Assembly (NCBI GenBank): GCA_041748175.1
Contig: JBGTDU010000115.1
Coordinates: 38,691 to 102,690, forward strand
Length of the DNA stretch: 64,000 bases
Reading direction: 5' to 3'
Source: JAHEJB01 sp041748175
GTDB lineage: Bacteria; Bacteroidota; Rhodothermia; Rhodothermales; Rubricoccaceae
Below are positions 40,637 through 50,381 of the stretch, one piece after another; the stretch's first letter is position 1, and every line of letters begins with the position of its first letter. The notes under the pieces were generated by a model. That model saw only the letters and a list, made by a program, of their open reading frames with translations. It did not search any database and was not told the origin of the DNA. The position numbers were made by a program, and so were the translations under genes.

Positions 40637-42094
40637 TTAGTTCGCGAGATAACCGAGCTGGTCGAGGGCGGTCCAGCCCTCGAGCCAGTTGTCGCCCGGG
40701 CAAACGGCCCCGATGCACGACGCATTCGTGAAGAACGAATTGGTCGGTGCTGCACCGAGGTTCGTCAACGCGGGGCCAGTGGCTGTGGGGTTGATGCTCG
40801 TGCGGGCAGCATTTACGCTCGTGATGCCCGATGTTGTGCCGGTGAAGCGGCTGGCGTTGGCATTCAGATAGTCCAGGACGAAGGCCTGCGGCGCTACGTC
40901 TTCCGGCTCGTTCAAAACACCTTCTGTACCCTGCTCAGTCTCATCGTTGGTAAAAGCGCCCCAGAGAAGATCGCGAAGCGTCATATCGCCATTTTCAAGG
41001 CGCTGGCGGCTATCCGCTGCGTTTCCGTCAAGATCCTCCACGGCAAGGCCCCTGGTGAAACCTTGGAAATAGGAACGGTAGTAGCTGGCCGCGGAATTGT
41101 CGCGAATGTTGATTCCACGACCGAGGCTTGAGTTCGTCGATGCGTCGCCGGAGCCGATGTACGTAGCGTTCCAGATGATCGGCTGCGAGAACGGCGTGCT
41201 GCCCTCGCCGCCGAGATCAGCATCTCCGCCATCCATCTCGGAACCATTCTCGCCGTTGTCGGCGGCCTGGATGGAGAGCCAGAACTGGCCCATACCTCGG
41301 TAGCCCTGGTCGGTATCAAAGCCGTCGTCGCCCACGAAAGCGACCACCATGTATCTGGTGTTTACCGAGCCGCCGAAGAACTCGATGCCGTCGTCCTGAT
41401 TGGCGAAGACCTCCACATGATCGACGGTTGTACCGCTACCCACCGAACCAAACGTGAGGCCGTTGATTTCGTTGCCTGCGCCAATCTCTGACCCGCCGTA
41501 ACGAATGGAGACGTACCGAAAAACGCCTGAGTCGTCAGCGTCATCCGATCCGCCATAACGGGCGCGGGGCTCCGTCGTCGGTATGCCTTCTATTTGAAGT
41601 TCGGAAGGCGTGGTGTTCGTCCGCGCACTTCCGAGAATGATTACGCCACCCCATGAACCCGCTCCGGGCTCGTCATCCGGGTCGGCGAGGTTATCGGCGA
41701 CCGAAGTAAAGACGATCGGATCTGCCGCGGTACCTTCGGCCATGATCCTCCCGCCACGAGCAACGACAAGCGCTGTGGCGCTCTCGCGCAGCCCAGGGTT
41801 GCCCTTGATTACGGTACCCGGTTCAATCGTCAGCGTCTGGCCGTCGTTGACGAAAACGCGGTTGGTAAGCACGTACGTAAAGTCGTTCGTCCACGTGACA
41901 TTGTTTACTTCCGGGGCCACGCCGGATCCGTCAACGTCTGCAACAAAGATGTTGGTGCCGGTCGTGTCGTACACCGCATCCAACGGGTTAGGCCCAGGCG
42001 GAATAATCGTGGTCCCGGAGTCGCATGCGGCGAGTCCTACAAGCGAACCGGCCAGGACGAGGACGGTGAGGAAGTGGTTTGAAAACGTTTTCAT
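40637..42094 (-). CDS. Beta-helix lipoprotein next to TonB-dependent receptor
   Basis: 485 residues. Lipoprotein signal (LAGSLVGLAACDSG, lipid Cys about residue 24). The rest is rich in short G/N/D repeats such as VVARGGRIMAEGTAADPIVFTSVAD, GSWGGVIILG, DDSGVFRYVSIRYGGSEIG, FANQDDGIEFFGGSVN, typical of right-handed parallel beta-helix surface proteins. It ends WTALDQLGYLAN. Genes of this form in Bacteroidota commonly follow a TonB receptor, as here (receptor 186 bases upstream on the same strand), so it may help capture the receptor's substrate. Ligand unknown; not T9SS-tailed. Confidence 0.82.
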   Translation of the reverse strand: MKTFSNHFLTVLVLAGSLVGLAACDSGTTIIPPGPNPLDAVYDTTGTNIFVADVDGSGVAPEVNNVTWTNDFTYVLTNRVFVNDGQTLTIEPGTVIKGNPGLRESATALVVARGGRIMAEGTAADPIVFTSVADNLADPDDEPGAGSWGGVIILGSARTNTTPSELQIEGIPTTEPRARYGGSDDADDSGVFRYVSIRYGGSEIGAGNEINGLTFGSVGSGTTVDHVEVFANQDDGIEFFGGSVNTRYMVVAFVGDDGFDTDQGYRGMGQFWLSIQAADNGENGSEMDGGDADLGGEGSTPFSQPIIWNATYIGSGDASTNSSLGRGINIRDNSAASYYRSYFQGFTRGLAVEDLDGNAADSRQRLENGDMTLRDLLWGAFTNDETEQGTEGVLNEPEDVAPQAFVLDYLNANASRFTGTTSGITSVNAARTSINPTATGPALTNLGAAPTNSFFTNASCIGAVCPGDNWLEGWTALDQLGYLAN

Positions 42095-42280
42095 AGTCGG
42101 GCGCTTTGTGAGCGACGTGTGGGGAGGGATGTGTGAATCGAAAGCTTGAGAGGATGCCGTTCCGTTTGCCTTAAGGAGAGGCGGGGCGACGTCTTGCTAG
42201 CGGGTATGATTGAGCGTGTGCCGGGCGCCGTTGTTGGACGGGCGCATGCAGATCAGGAAGTGGGGTTGTTTGTTGGCTTC

Positions 42281-45202
42281 TCAGAAACCGTAGGCCACGC
42301 CAAGCGAGAACGAACGACCTAGTTCGTACCGCTCTGTTTCGTAGTCGACGCCCTGGAAGGTCTGGATGAGCCGGTAGGGCGTGTTGAGAAGGTTCTTGGC
42401 CGAGGCCTTTAGCGTGAACCGCCCATGCACCACCTGGCTGGCGATGAAATCGAGCACGCCGCGCGAGGCCTCGTATACATCCGGCGTCTGGCTGATTGAG
42501 ACGGCATCGAGCCGTGCGCCAAAGAGATTGTAAAACAGGCTCAGGTTCGTGCCCGTGTTCGCATTGGAGTATCCGATGTCAAGGTTCACGATGTAGGGAC
42601 TTTGGCCCTGAAGCGGGCGTGTCGTTGCCGTCGGGTCGAGGCGAAGCGGCAATTCCTCCTCGCGAACGGAAACCTGGCTGGAGATCAGCGTGAGATTGCC
42701 GCCGATGGAGAGGTTGCTCAGTGCGCCCGGGAGCATGTCCAAGCGGCGACGCGCCTCCAGCTCAAGCCCAAAGACATTCGCGTCGTTGAGATTGCGCGGC
42801 TGAACCTCCGGATTTACGGCGTTGACGTTGTAGGTCAGCTCGATGGGGTTCGTGAACTGCTTGTAGAACCCACTGATGGCGAGGATCTCGCCCGGCCGAG
42901 TGAACCACTCCCAGCGCACGTCCATGTTGTTCACGAGTGTGCGTACAAGATCCGGGTTGCCGATGAACGTCCGGTTGTTGCGAAGTTCGAAACTCGCGTA
43001 CGGCGCCAACTCGCGGAAATTGGGGCGAGCCAGTGTCCGTCCATAGGCCGCGCGAAGGTTCATGTTTTCTGCCACGGCATACACAGCATTGACCGACGGC
43101 AACACATCGACATTCTCCAACGAACCCGCCAGGGCTGGGTTGGAAAGGTTTGTTGGGGCAACCTCTGTTCGGTTGGCCTCGACGCGAGCGCCGGCGATGA
43201 GTCGCAATTGATCGGTTAGCGCCACGTCCGCCATCAGATAGCCGGCTCCTGTGGTCAGTTGCCCGTCATAATCCGCCTGCGGGCTCGTCGCGTCTGCGAC
43301 GTAGTTGCCGAAGTCGAATTGACTGCCCGTCTGGCCAATGATCCCCACATTCTCCGGCGAAAAGAACTCGACGGGATTGCCGTTATAGGAAATGTCGTCA
43401 CTCAGAATCTGGAAAGACCGTTCGCGGAACGAACGGTCGCGCGCCGTGAACGAGCCGCCGGTTTTGAAACGGACTCTCGTGCCGGCGAAACTGATCGGTG
43501 CGTTAAGGTCGATGTTGGCGGCGTAGTTGTTCTCCGCCAAATCGCGGAAGTAGCGCGTTGGACTGGAGTAAACCGAAGGGCTGATGCTGTACAGCGTTTG
43601 CCCCCCGACCTCGATGTAGTCGTTCTCGAAAACTCGATAGTCCGGCTCGTTCTGGGTCGTCCGAGCCGCAGACGCATTCCATTCAAGCTGGAGGCCCGAA
43701 GCCGAGAGTGCATGCTCTCCGCGAAGCTGTGCGGAAGCCAACAAGCGCTCAACCACAAGGAGCGAGCGGCTTTCAAGCACGGCGTCCGGGTTCAGATTCC
43801 CATCGAAGAAACGACCATCGCGATAGAGCGCTTCAGAACCTGTGTTCTTGTTCAGGAGCAGATTCAATCCGATCTCGTTTCGATCGGTGATGCGATACGA
43901 CAGGTTGGCCAGTCCGCCAAGAAGCACCTCCTCTTTCCCAACCGTAGTGCCACCGATGCCATCGATATCAGGCGATGAGCCGTATTCCATGTCCAGTTGT
44001 GTCACCTGTCCGCCCGAGCCCTGTCCGCTGAACTCCTGCACGATTCCATTCGAAAAGCCACTGTAGTCTCGGCTCCAGTTGAACCCTGCGATGTACCCGA
44101 GTGGTCGACCAAGTAGATCGGCCTGGTTCCCCAGGGAGACACTCAGGCTCTGGTTTAATGGCGCGGCTTCGGGGGCCGCGGCCATGACCGGGCTGAAAGC
44201 CTCCGAAGCCAGATCCAGCTGGGAGGCAAGGGCAGCGTCGTTGCGGGCAAAGGCGATATCCGGGATGTCGTCCTCCGCCATGCTTGGCAGGTCGAGGTTG
44301 CCGGAGGGGGATCCAAGCACCCCCAAACCGCCACCATCGAATCGAAGAATATCACGACCGGGCCGGACATTCGAATTAAACCCCGTCGAGAGGGAGACGC
44401 TCGCCGTGAAGCGATCGGGGAAATTCCGCGTCGTCATGTTCACGGAACCGCCCGTAAAATCTCCCGGGCGGTCGGGCGTGAAAGTCTTCGACGTAACAAT
44501 GTTGTCTAACAGTCCACTGGGGAAGAGATCGAGTGGCACCGCATTTTGATCAGGGTCCGCCGAGGGCAACGTCGCTCCATTCAACTGGACGTTGACGTAG
44601 CGTCCTTGAAGGCCACGCATCACGACGTATCGACCACCAACCGTACTTGCGCCCGTCACCTTTTGCATGGCGTCGGATGCCGTGGAGGATCCACTGCGCG
44701 CTATCTCATCGGCGGCAATGGCATCGCTTACGCCCGCCGCGCGCTGACGCTGACGCAAAAGTGCGGCGCCGTTGTCGCGGAGCATCCGTGCCTCCACAAC
44801 CAACTCTACACCAAGATCGATCGACTCTTCAACCAATGGAATATCGATCGAAACGATTTCGTTTGCGACAATCGCAACATTGGTGACCCGCTGCGAGGTG
44901 TAGCCGATGTACGAGAAGACAAGGCTGTACGAACCAACGGGCAATCCTTCGATCCGGTACCGACCATCCAGATCAGTGGCGGCGCCACCAACCATCGTAT
45001 CGGAGCCCTCGTCGAGCGCAGAAACATTCACCCCAATCAGCGTTTCACCGTGGCTTTCTTCCACCACGATGCCGGAAACGCCGCCAGTTTGCGCGTCTGC
45101 GCCTCCGGCGATTAGAACAAACAGGACGAGAAGAGCAAAGAGTGGGGGCCGGAAATTCGTGTGTCGAAAGTTGGGCGCGGAGCGCTGCGGTAGCGATAAC
45201 AT
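42281..45202 (-). CDS. TonB-dependent receptor with carboxypeptidase-like N-terminal domain
   Basis: 973 residues from ATG 45202 (MLSLPQRS). Signal (PPLFALLVLFVLIAGGADAQ), then a CarbopepD_reg_2 domain (GVSGIVVEESHGETLIGVNV ... DLDGRYRIEGLPVGSYSLVFSYIGY), a plug domain (QKVTGASTVGGRYVVMRGLQGRYVNVQLNGATLP), then a 22-strand barrel ending LGVAYGF with terminal Phe. It imports a substrate through the outer membrane using TonB; which one is unknown. A FecA-type signalling extension was not seen. Followed by the beta-helix lipoprotein. Confidence 0.92.
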   Translation of the reverse strand: MLSLPQRSAPNFRHTNFRPPLFALLVLFVLIAGGADAQTGGVSGIVVEESHGETLIGVNVSALDEGSDTMVGGAATDLDGRYRIEGLPVGSYSLVFSYIGYTSQRVTNVAIVANEIVSIDIPLVEESIDLGVELVVEARMLRDNGAALLRQRQRAAGVSDAIAADEIARSGSSTASDAMQKVTGASTVGGRYVVMRGLQGRYVNVQLNGATLPSADPDQNAVPLDLFPSGLLDNIVTSKTFTPDRPGDFTGGSVNMTTRNFPDRFTASVSLSTGFNSNVRPGRDILRFDGGGLGVLGSPSGNLDLPSMAEDDIPDIAFARNDAALASQLDLASEAFSPVMAAAPEAAPLNQSLSVSLGNQADLLGRPLGYIAGFNWSRDYSGFSNGIVQEFSGQGSGGQVTQLDMEYGSSPDIDGIGGTTVGKEEVLLGGLANLSYRITDRNEIGLNLLLNKNTGSEALYRDGRFFDGNLNPDAVLESRSLLVVERLLASAQLRGEHALSASGLQLEWNASAARTTQNEPDYRVFENDYIEVGGQTLYSISPSVYSSPTRYFRDLAENNYAANIDLNAPISFAGTRVRFKTGGSFTARDRSFRERSFQILSDDISYNGNPVEFFSPENVGIIGQTGSQFDFGNYVADATSPQADYDGQLTTGAGYLMADVALTDQLRLIAGARVEANRTEVAPTNLSNPALAGSLENVDVLPSVNAVYAVAENMNLRAAYGRTLARPNFRELAPYASFELRNNRTFIGNPDLVRTLVNNMDVRWEWFTRPGEILAISGFYKQFTNPIELTYNVNAVNPEVQPRNLNDANVFGLELEARRRLDMLPGALSNLSIGGNLTLISSQVSVREEELPLRLDPTATTRPLQGQSPYIVNLDIGYSNANTGTNLSLFYNLFGARLDAVSISQTPDVYEASRGVLDFIASQVVHGRFTLKASAKNLLNTPYRLIQTFQGVDYETERYELGRSFSLGVAYGF

Positions 45203-45461
45203 GGAGCTGTGGGAAGCAAGTGTGGGAAGTGCTCCAACGGGCAAATTTGAGTGGGACTGTCCTTGAAGCGGCAGCAACCTATCTGCTCGATGTTTCGCTT
45301 CCGTTACGTCCGCGTTATCGAACGATTACCACGACATTGTCGCCGGATGCCTTTGCCTCCGAGATGGGGCGCGCTCTCCGCTCATCTGCGACGAGTGCGT
45401 TAGAACTGAACCCCTCGAACTCTCCGTATCATCGCCTCCGATCTTCAACTGCCCAGCAACC

Positions 45462-46748
45462 CTGACCCACTCCCCTCTCCGTACCCTCGGGATCATCTTT
45501 TCCCTCTGGCTCCTTGTCTTCACCTCCGCGAGCCAGACGATCATTATCACCCCCATCCTGCCGATCATCGGGGAAACGCTTCAGGTTACCGAGGCGCGTT
45601 GGGGATGGCTGATCACCGTGTATTCGATTGCTCTGGCCGTCGCGGCTCTGGTCATGGGGCCGGTTTCTGACCGGATTGGACGACGGCGCATTCTGTTGCT
45701 TGGCTCAGGTGCACTCGCGACGGCTCTTGCGCTGCACGGGCTCGTGAATTCGTTCGAGACGATGCTGGGAGCACGCGCGTTGGCCGGGGCTTGCGGTGGT
45801 GTATTGAGCGGCGCGGCCGTCTCCTACGTGGGCGATTACTTCCCGTACGAGCGCCGCGGATGGGCGACCGGTTGGGTGATGAGTGGCATTCCATTCGGCA
45901 TCGTTTTGGGTGTGCCTCTCGGGCGTGTGCTGGCGGCCGGGTTGGGTTTTCTCACGCCATTCCTCGCGTTCGCTGGCGTGATGGCTATCGCCTTCTTTCT
46001 CATACTCGCGGTCGTTCCTCAGCCTCCCGTCGATCAAGAAAAATCGCGGATGACATTCGTTGGAACCGTGACGGATTACGCTCGGCTCCTGGCGAAGCCT
46101 GACCTCCTCACAGCTTCTCTTACCTACTTCCTGATGTATTTGGGGCTGTCGCTTCTCGTGGTATATCTACCAGAGTGGCTAACGCAGCATTTCTCCATGG
46201 AGGTGAGCGTGTTTGGAAACCCGCTCCGAATCGGCAACCTTGATGTCGATTTCATCGCGACGCTCTTTCTCGTCGGCGGATTGGCGGGTGTGATCGCCGG
46301 GCCGATGGCCGGGGCATTCTCCGATAGAGCGGGAAGGAAACCTCTGATCCTCCTCTCCTGCGCCGGTCTGATCGTCGTCACCCTGGCCCTCACCTATGTG
46401 GTAACAGAGCGATGGGTGGCCTATCTGGCGTACGTAGCGATCATGATGCTTTTTGCCATGCGGATGTCGCCGCTGCAAGCACTCCTCACGGCGCTCGTAC
46501 CCGCTAGGCAACGGGGCAGCTTTCTATCGCTGACTATCGCGATCGGGCAACTGGGGACTGCCATCGGAGCGTTTATCGCCGGGGTGCTCTACGGAGGCGG
46601 AGGGTATCGAACGACCACGTTTGCGTCAGCGGCAACCGTCGTGATCCTGGCGTGGCTCGTCTGGCGCTTTCTTCCCGAGCCCACCGAGGATGCCGTGCAG
46701 CAGCCCGACGTGGTCGCTGTATTGCCGGGTATCGGGCCAGATTCGTAG
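45462..46748 (+). CDS. MFS transporter
   Basis: About 428 residues of a 12-helix major facilitator. The first membrane segment (TLGIIFSLWLLVFTSASQTIIITPILPIIG) lies before the first in-frame GTG at 45618, so a start inside it is unlikely; the motif GPVSDRIGRRR after helix 2 and a second GPMAGAFSDRAGRKP half-repeat are typical. Reading back from the first helix I found no ATG, GTG or TTG in frame; a CTG at 45462 is the only candidate near a sensible position. Substrate unknown. Divergent from the receptor gene. Confidence 0.8.
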   Translation: MTHSPLRTLGIIFSLWLLVFTSASQTIIITPILPIIGETLQVTEARWGWLITVYSIALAVAALVMGPVSDRIGRRRILLLGSGALATALALHGLVNSFETMLGARALAGACGGVLSGAAVSYVGDYFPYERRGWATGWVMSGIPFGIVLGVPLGRVLAAGLGFLTPFLAFAGVMAIAFFLILAVVPQPPVDQEKSRMTFVGTVTDYARLLAKPDLLTASLTYFLMYLGLSLLVVYLPEWLTQHFSMEVSVFGNPLRIGNLDVDFIATLFLVGGLAGVIAGPMAGAFSDRAGRKPLILLSCAGLIVVTLALTYVVTERWVAYLAYVAIMMLFAMRMSPLQALLTALVPARQRGSFLSLTIAIGQLGTAIGAFIAGVLYGGGGYRTTTFASAATVVILAWLVWRFLPEPTEDAVQQPDVVAVLPGIGPDS

Positions 46749-46821
46749 CGCTAGTCAAGGGACAATCGAGCCGCACCAGGTGATTGGAAAGTGACCGACG
46801 ATGGGCGCAGATGAGCATGCC

Positions 46822-48117
46822 CTAGTTGGCAAATCGACGGTGAACCCCCAATTCGGCGACCGCCAAATGCGAGCCCGTTATAAGCAGAACGTCATGCTCT
46901 GCGGCGTGCAGGCTGAACCATTCGATGCCGTGCTGCACATCGACTACATCGACGACCTCGACGCAGTGGGTTCGGAGGATACCGGATAGCGCCGATTGTG
47001 ACATCGCCCTTGGTGACGCGAGGCCAACAGGTAGGGCGATGGCCTCGCGTTCCGCCAGCATCGTGGCGAGAGCGGCGGCGTCTTTATCCGCCATGACGCC
47101 GAGCAGGACAAAGAGCTTCCCGTTGCAGCCCGGCCGGACGCTGGACAGTGCGGCAGACCAGCCCTCGGGGTTGTGAGCAACGTCGGCCACAATGCGCGGA
47201 TGTTCCGAAATCGTCTCGCATCGGCCGAGGAGCCCGCTTAGCGAGACTACGCCCGAAAGTCCGGTTCTGACATCGTCCGGAGAGATATTCGGCCACACGC
47301 TCTCCGCCAACCTGACGGCGAGTGCAGCATTCCACGCCTGATGGCGGCCGGCGAGGCCGATCGTCAGCGCACGAAAATCATTGTGCGGCGTATGCAGGTC
47401 AATCACCAAACCAGCCGGACTCGAATCCACGATTTCCAGGGAAACCGTTTCACGGACGTCCTCGAAACGTGCGCCAAGTTTTTCAGCGGTTTCTCTGAGC
47501 GCGGCGGACGCGGCGACATCCCCGACACCGGAAAGCAGAGGAACACACGGTTTCGCGATCCCGCCTTTCTCGCGTGCGATGGCTACCAGAGAGTCCCCCA
47601 GAATCTCCGTGTGATCGAAACCCACGTGTGTAACGGCGCAGGCTTGCGGCACAAGCACATTCGTGGCGTCAAGGCGGCCTCCAAGGCCTACTTCAACGAC
47701 GGCCAGATCGACCAATTCTTCTGCGAAATAGAGAAAGCTCAGTGCGATCGACGCTTCAAAAAAACTGGGCGCAACGCTCTTGATCGTGTCGTGGAAGCGC
47801 TCCACGGCGTCGGCGATCCAGTCATGCGGCGCAGGGCGACCGTCGATTCGCAGGCGCTCCGCGAAATCGAACAGATGCGGCGACGTGTGCAGGCCGATCC
47901 GCTTTCCGGCCGCCGTTCCAATGGCAGCAACCATGGAGGAAGTCGAGCCCTTCCCGTTCGTCCCCGCGATGTGGACGCTCTCGAACCGCTCGTGTGGATT
48001 CTCCATAGCCGCGAGCAACGCCCACATCCGTTCCAGGCCCGGCTTGTATGCCGCCGCTCCCACGTCCCCAAAACGAGGCAAGGCAAAAAGGTAGTCCCGG
48101 GCTTCTGCGTAGGTCAC
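46822..48117 (-). CDS. folC: Folylpolyglutamate/dihydrofolate synthase
   Basis: 431 residues from GTG 48117, overlapping the stop of tsaE as GTGA; the product then starts with the family-typical MTYAEARDYLFALPRFG. Mur ligase fold: HIAGTNGKGSTSSM (P-loop), VEVGLGGRLDATNV, HTEILGDSLVAIAREKGGI, and ligand-binding AHNPEG. It adds glutamate to dihydropteroate or folate. Close coupling to tsaE suggests one transcript. Confidence 0.95.
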   Translation of the reverse strand: MTYAEARDYLFALPRFGDVGAAAYKPGLERMWALLAAMENPHERFESVHIAGTNGKGSTSSMVAAIGTAAGKRIGLHTSPHLFDFAERLRIDGRPAPHDWIADAVERFHDTIKSVAPSFFEASIALSFLYFAEELVDLAVVEVGLGGRLDATNVLVPQACAVTHVGFDHTEILGDSLVAIAREKGGIAKPCVPLLSGVGDVAASAALRETAEKLGARFEDVRETVSLEIVDSSPAGLVIDLHTPHNDFRALTIGLAGRHQAWNAALAVRLAESVWPNISPDDVRTGLSGVVSLSGLLGRCETISEHPRIVADVAHNPEGWSAALSSVRPGCNGKLFVLLGVMADKDAAALATMLAEREAIALPVGLASPRAMSQSALSGILRTHCVEVVDVVDVQHGIEWFSLHAAEHDVLLITGSHLAVAELGVHRRFAN

Positions 48118-48605
48118 GCCGGAAGGATACGGGATGACGGATCGGACTCGGATATGCGCTCGATCAACCGCCGATTTGTATCCACATGGCTCAACCGCAG
48201 CCTGATGCAGTGTTCGGGCAGCATCGACTCCATCCGTTCCGGCCACTCGATTACGCAGATGCCTTCGCCATAAAGGTACTCGTCGACGCCCATGCGTTCG
48301 AGCTCGGATACCTGCTCGATCCGATAGACATCGAGGTGGTAGAGCGGCGGTTCGGTTGCGTACTCTTGAATCAGCGTGAACGTGGGTGAGGTCACGTCTT
48401 CCTCGGAAACTCCAAGTCCGCTCGCAATGCCTTTTACGAGGTGCGTTTTGCCCACCCCAAGATCACCGTAGAGGGCGAGCACGTCGCCTGACTCGATGAC
48501 TTCCGCAAGTTGCTTTCCCAACGCAACGGTGGCCTCGGGCGAAGAAGTTTCCGTCGGGAGGAGGCCCTCCAGCATCATCAGATTGGCTGATTCAGGGCGA
48601 CGCAT
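48114..48605 (-). CDS. tsaE: tRNA threonylcarbamoyladenosine biosynthesis protein TsaE
   Basis: 163 residues. Walker A GDLGVGKTH at 47-55, then the family signature SPTFTLIQEYAT, LYHLDVYRIE and GEGICVIEWPERME. Works with TsaB and TsaD to make t6A37 on tRNAs. The start codon is ATG 48605; ATG 48575 (MMLEGLL) is an alternative. GTGA overlap with folC. Confidence 0.96.
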   Translation of the reverse strand: MRRPESANLMMLEGLLPTETSSPEATVALGKQLAEVIESGDVLALYGDLGVGKTHLVKGIASGLGVSEEDVTSPTFTLIQEYATEPPLYHLDVYRIEQVSELERMGVDEYLYGEGICVIEWPERMESMLPEHCIRLRLSHVDTNRRLIERISESDPSSRILPA

Positions 48606-48629
48606 TGGCTCTACCGTTCCAATGCCGAC

Positions 48630-50213
48630 TCACTTCCGCGACCGCAGCGTAATCACCGGCAACAGCATCTCCTCCATAGACACGCCGCCGTGCTGGAAGG
48701 TATCGCGGTACTGGTTGAGATACTTGTTGTAGTTCGTCGGGTAGACGAAATAAAAGTCCTCCTTCGCGAAGATATAATTCTCGCTTATGCCCTCACGCGG
48801 CAAACCGTATGTCTCCGGGTCTTTCACGAAGATGGCATCGGCGTCGTCCACCTTGAGATTGCGCCCGTGCTTGTAGCGAAGGCTGGTTGACGTATCGCGG
48901 TCGCCGATAACTTTCGTCGCGTGCAAGCTGCGGACGGCACCGTGATCGGTGGTGATAACGATGGTGACGTCCTGCTCTGCCAGCGTCTGGAATGCCTGGA
49001 GCAACCACGAATGTTCGAACCACGTCTTTGTGAGGGCCCGGTATGCGGCAACGTCCGGCGCGATCTCCTTCAATACGGCGGAATCGGAGCGGCTGTGCGC
49101 AAGGATATCGACGAAGTTGACGACGACAGCGGCTAGATCGACTTGCGTAAAGTCTGTGACGGACTCGGCGAACGACTGGCCGTTGTTTGTCGAGACAATC
49201 TTCTCGTAGCGCACGCGGCTGTTGAGATGCTTGCGTCTGAACAGCTCCTGAAGGAACTCGGCCTCGTGCTGGTTGAGCGAGGCGTCTTCGTCGCGATCAA
49301 CTGAAGACCAGAATTGTGGGAAGCGGGCGGCGATTTCCATGGGCAGCAGCCCCGAAAAAATGGCGTTGCGCGAGTAGGGCGTCGCGGTGGGCAACAGCCC
49401 GAAATGCCAATCCGTTTGCACGTCGAATAGCGGCAGCAGGGACTGCTCGAACGTGAGCCACTGGTCGTACCTCATGCAATCGATAAGGAAGAACAGAACC
49501 GGCTTTCCCTTATCCATCTCAGGGAAAACCCAGCTCGAAAAAACCTCGTGACTGAGTGCTGGCCTGCCGGTTTCGAGCGGCTTCTTTCCGGCCCGGCTCG
49601 CCTCGATCCATCCCGGATATGCGGCTTCGATGTACTTCCCGAAAGACGCATTGGCTTCGCGATACTGGTCGTCGAGGATTTGGCGGACGCCTTCCTCTGC
49701 GCCCTCAAGCTCGATATCGTAGCGCGTCAACTCCTGGTAAACTTCAATCCACTCGTCGGGCGCGAGGCCCGCACCAATCTTTCCGGAGAGGCGCCCGAAT
49801 GCCTGGAGGTAGTTCTGGGAGGACTTCTGTGCGCGAATCTCCGAGCCATCCAACAATCGTTTGCATGTCAGCAGAATCTGCTTCGGATTGACGGGCTTGA
49901 TGAGGTAATCGGAAATCTGTCCGCCGATCGCGTCTTCCATCAAAAGCTCCTCTTCGCTCTTGGTAATCATCACGCACGGCGTTTCCGGGCGCAGCCCTTT
50001 TATCTCTGCGAGCGCGTCGAGCCCACCGAGCCCCGGCATCTGCTCATCCAGAAAAACGACATCGTAGCGGGCATCCCTGATGTGCTCAACCGCATCCGCG
50101 CCGTTTGTGACGGTCGTCACGTTATAGCCCTTGGCTTCGAGGAAAAGAACGTGCGGCTTGAGAAGGTCGATTTCGTCGTCGGCCCAGAGGATGCTTGGCA
50201 TGGAAGATTGCAT
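48630..50213 (-). CDS. porX: T9SS regulator PorX: response regulator with PglZ phosphatase domain
   Basis: 527 residues. Receiver domain (about 5-125) with ADDE and the phospho-acceptor Asp at about residue 56 (VVFLDEQMPG) and Lys in LIKPVNPKQ; then an elongated helical linker and a C-terminal PglZ/alkaline-phosphatase-like domain with metal- and Thr-site motifs LIDCMRYDQW, PTATPYSRNAIFSG, NFVDILAHSR and ITTDHGAVRS, HATKVIGDR. This is the architecture of PorX, needed for type IX secretion in Porphyromonas and Flavobacterium relatives, where it acts with PorY and an ECF factor. ATG 50213 or 50201 (MPSILWADDE). The pairing with sprA in this window strengthens the call. Confidence 0.94.
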   Translation of the reverse strand: MQSSMPSILWADDEIDLLKPHVLFLEAKGYNVTTVTNGADAVEHIRDARYDVVFLDEQMPGLGGLDALAEIKGLRPETPCVMITKSEEELLMEDAIGGQISDYLIKPVNPKQILLTCKRLLDGSEIRAQKSSQNYLQAFGRLSGKIGAGLAPDEWIEVYQELTRYDIELEGAEEGVRQILDDQYREANASFGKYIEAAYPGWIEASRAGKKPLETGRPALSHEVFSSWVFPEMDKGKPVLFFLIDCMRYDQWLTFEQSLLPLFDVQTDWHFGLLPTATPYSRNAIFSGLLPMEIAARFPQFWSSVDRDEDASLNQHEAEFLQELFRRKHLNSRVRYEKIVSTNNGQSFAESVTDFTQVDLAAVVVNFVDILAHSRSDSAVLKEIAPDVAAYRALTKTWFEHSWLLQAFQTLAEQDVTIVITTDHGAVRSLHATKVIGDRDTSTSLRYKHGRNLKVDDADAIFVKDPETYGLPREGISENYIFAKEDFYFVYPTNYNKYLNQYRDTFQHGGVSMEEMLLPVITLRSRK

Positions 50214-50381
50214 TGGGGATGGGGAATCGTGAACGGAGGCGGAAGGTGCAGGATCCGGCGACCCGGCGGCTCTTCATAAAATCATCCCTCCTTCTCCACG
50301 CGGCATCACACGAACGCGACAACGGAACGCGTTAGCCTGCCGATCGCCGTTTACTCCCGCGAATTTTTTCAGCCGCATCTC

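Noticed and set aside
45142..45465. Short ORF between the receptor and MFS genes.
   Set aside because: Overlaps the start of the receptor gene on the other strand, no recognisable feature.
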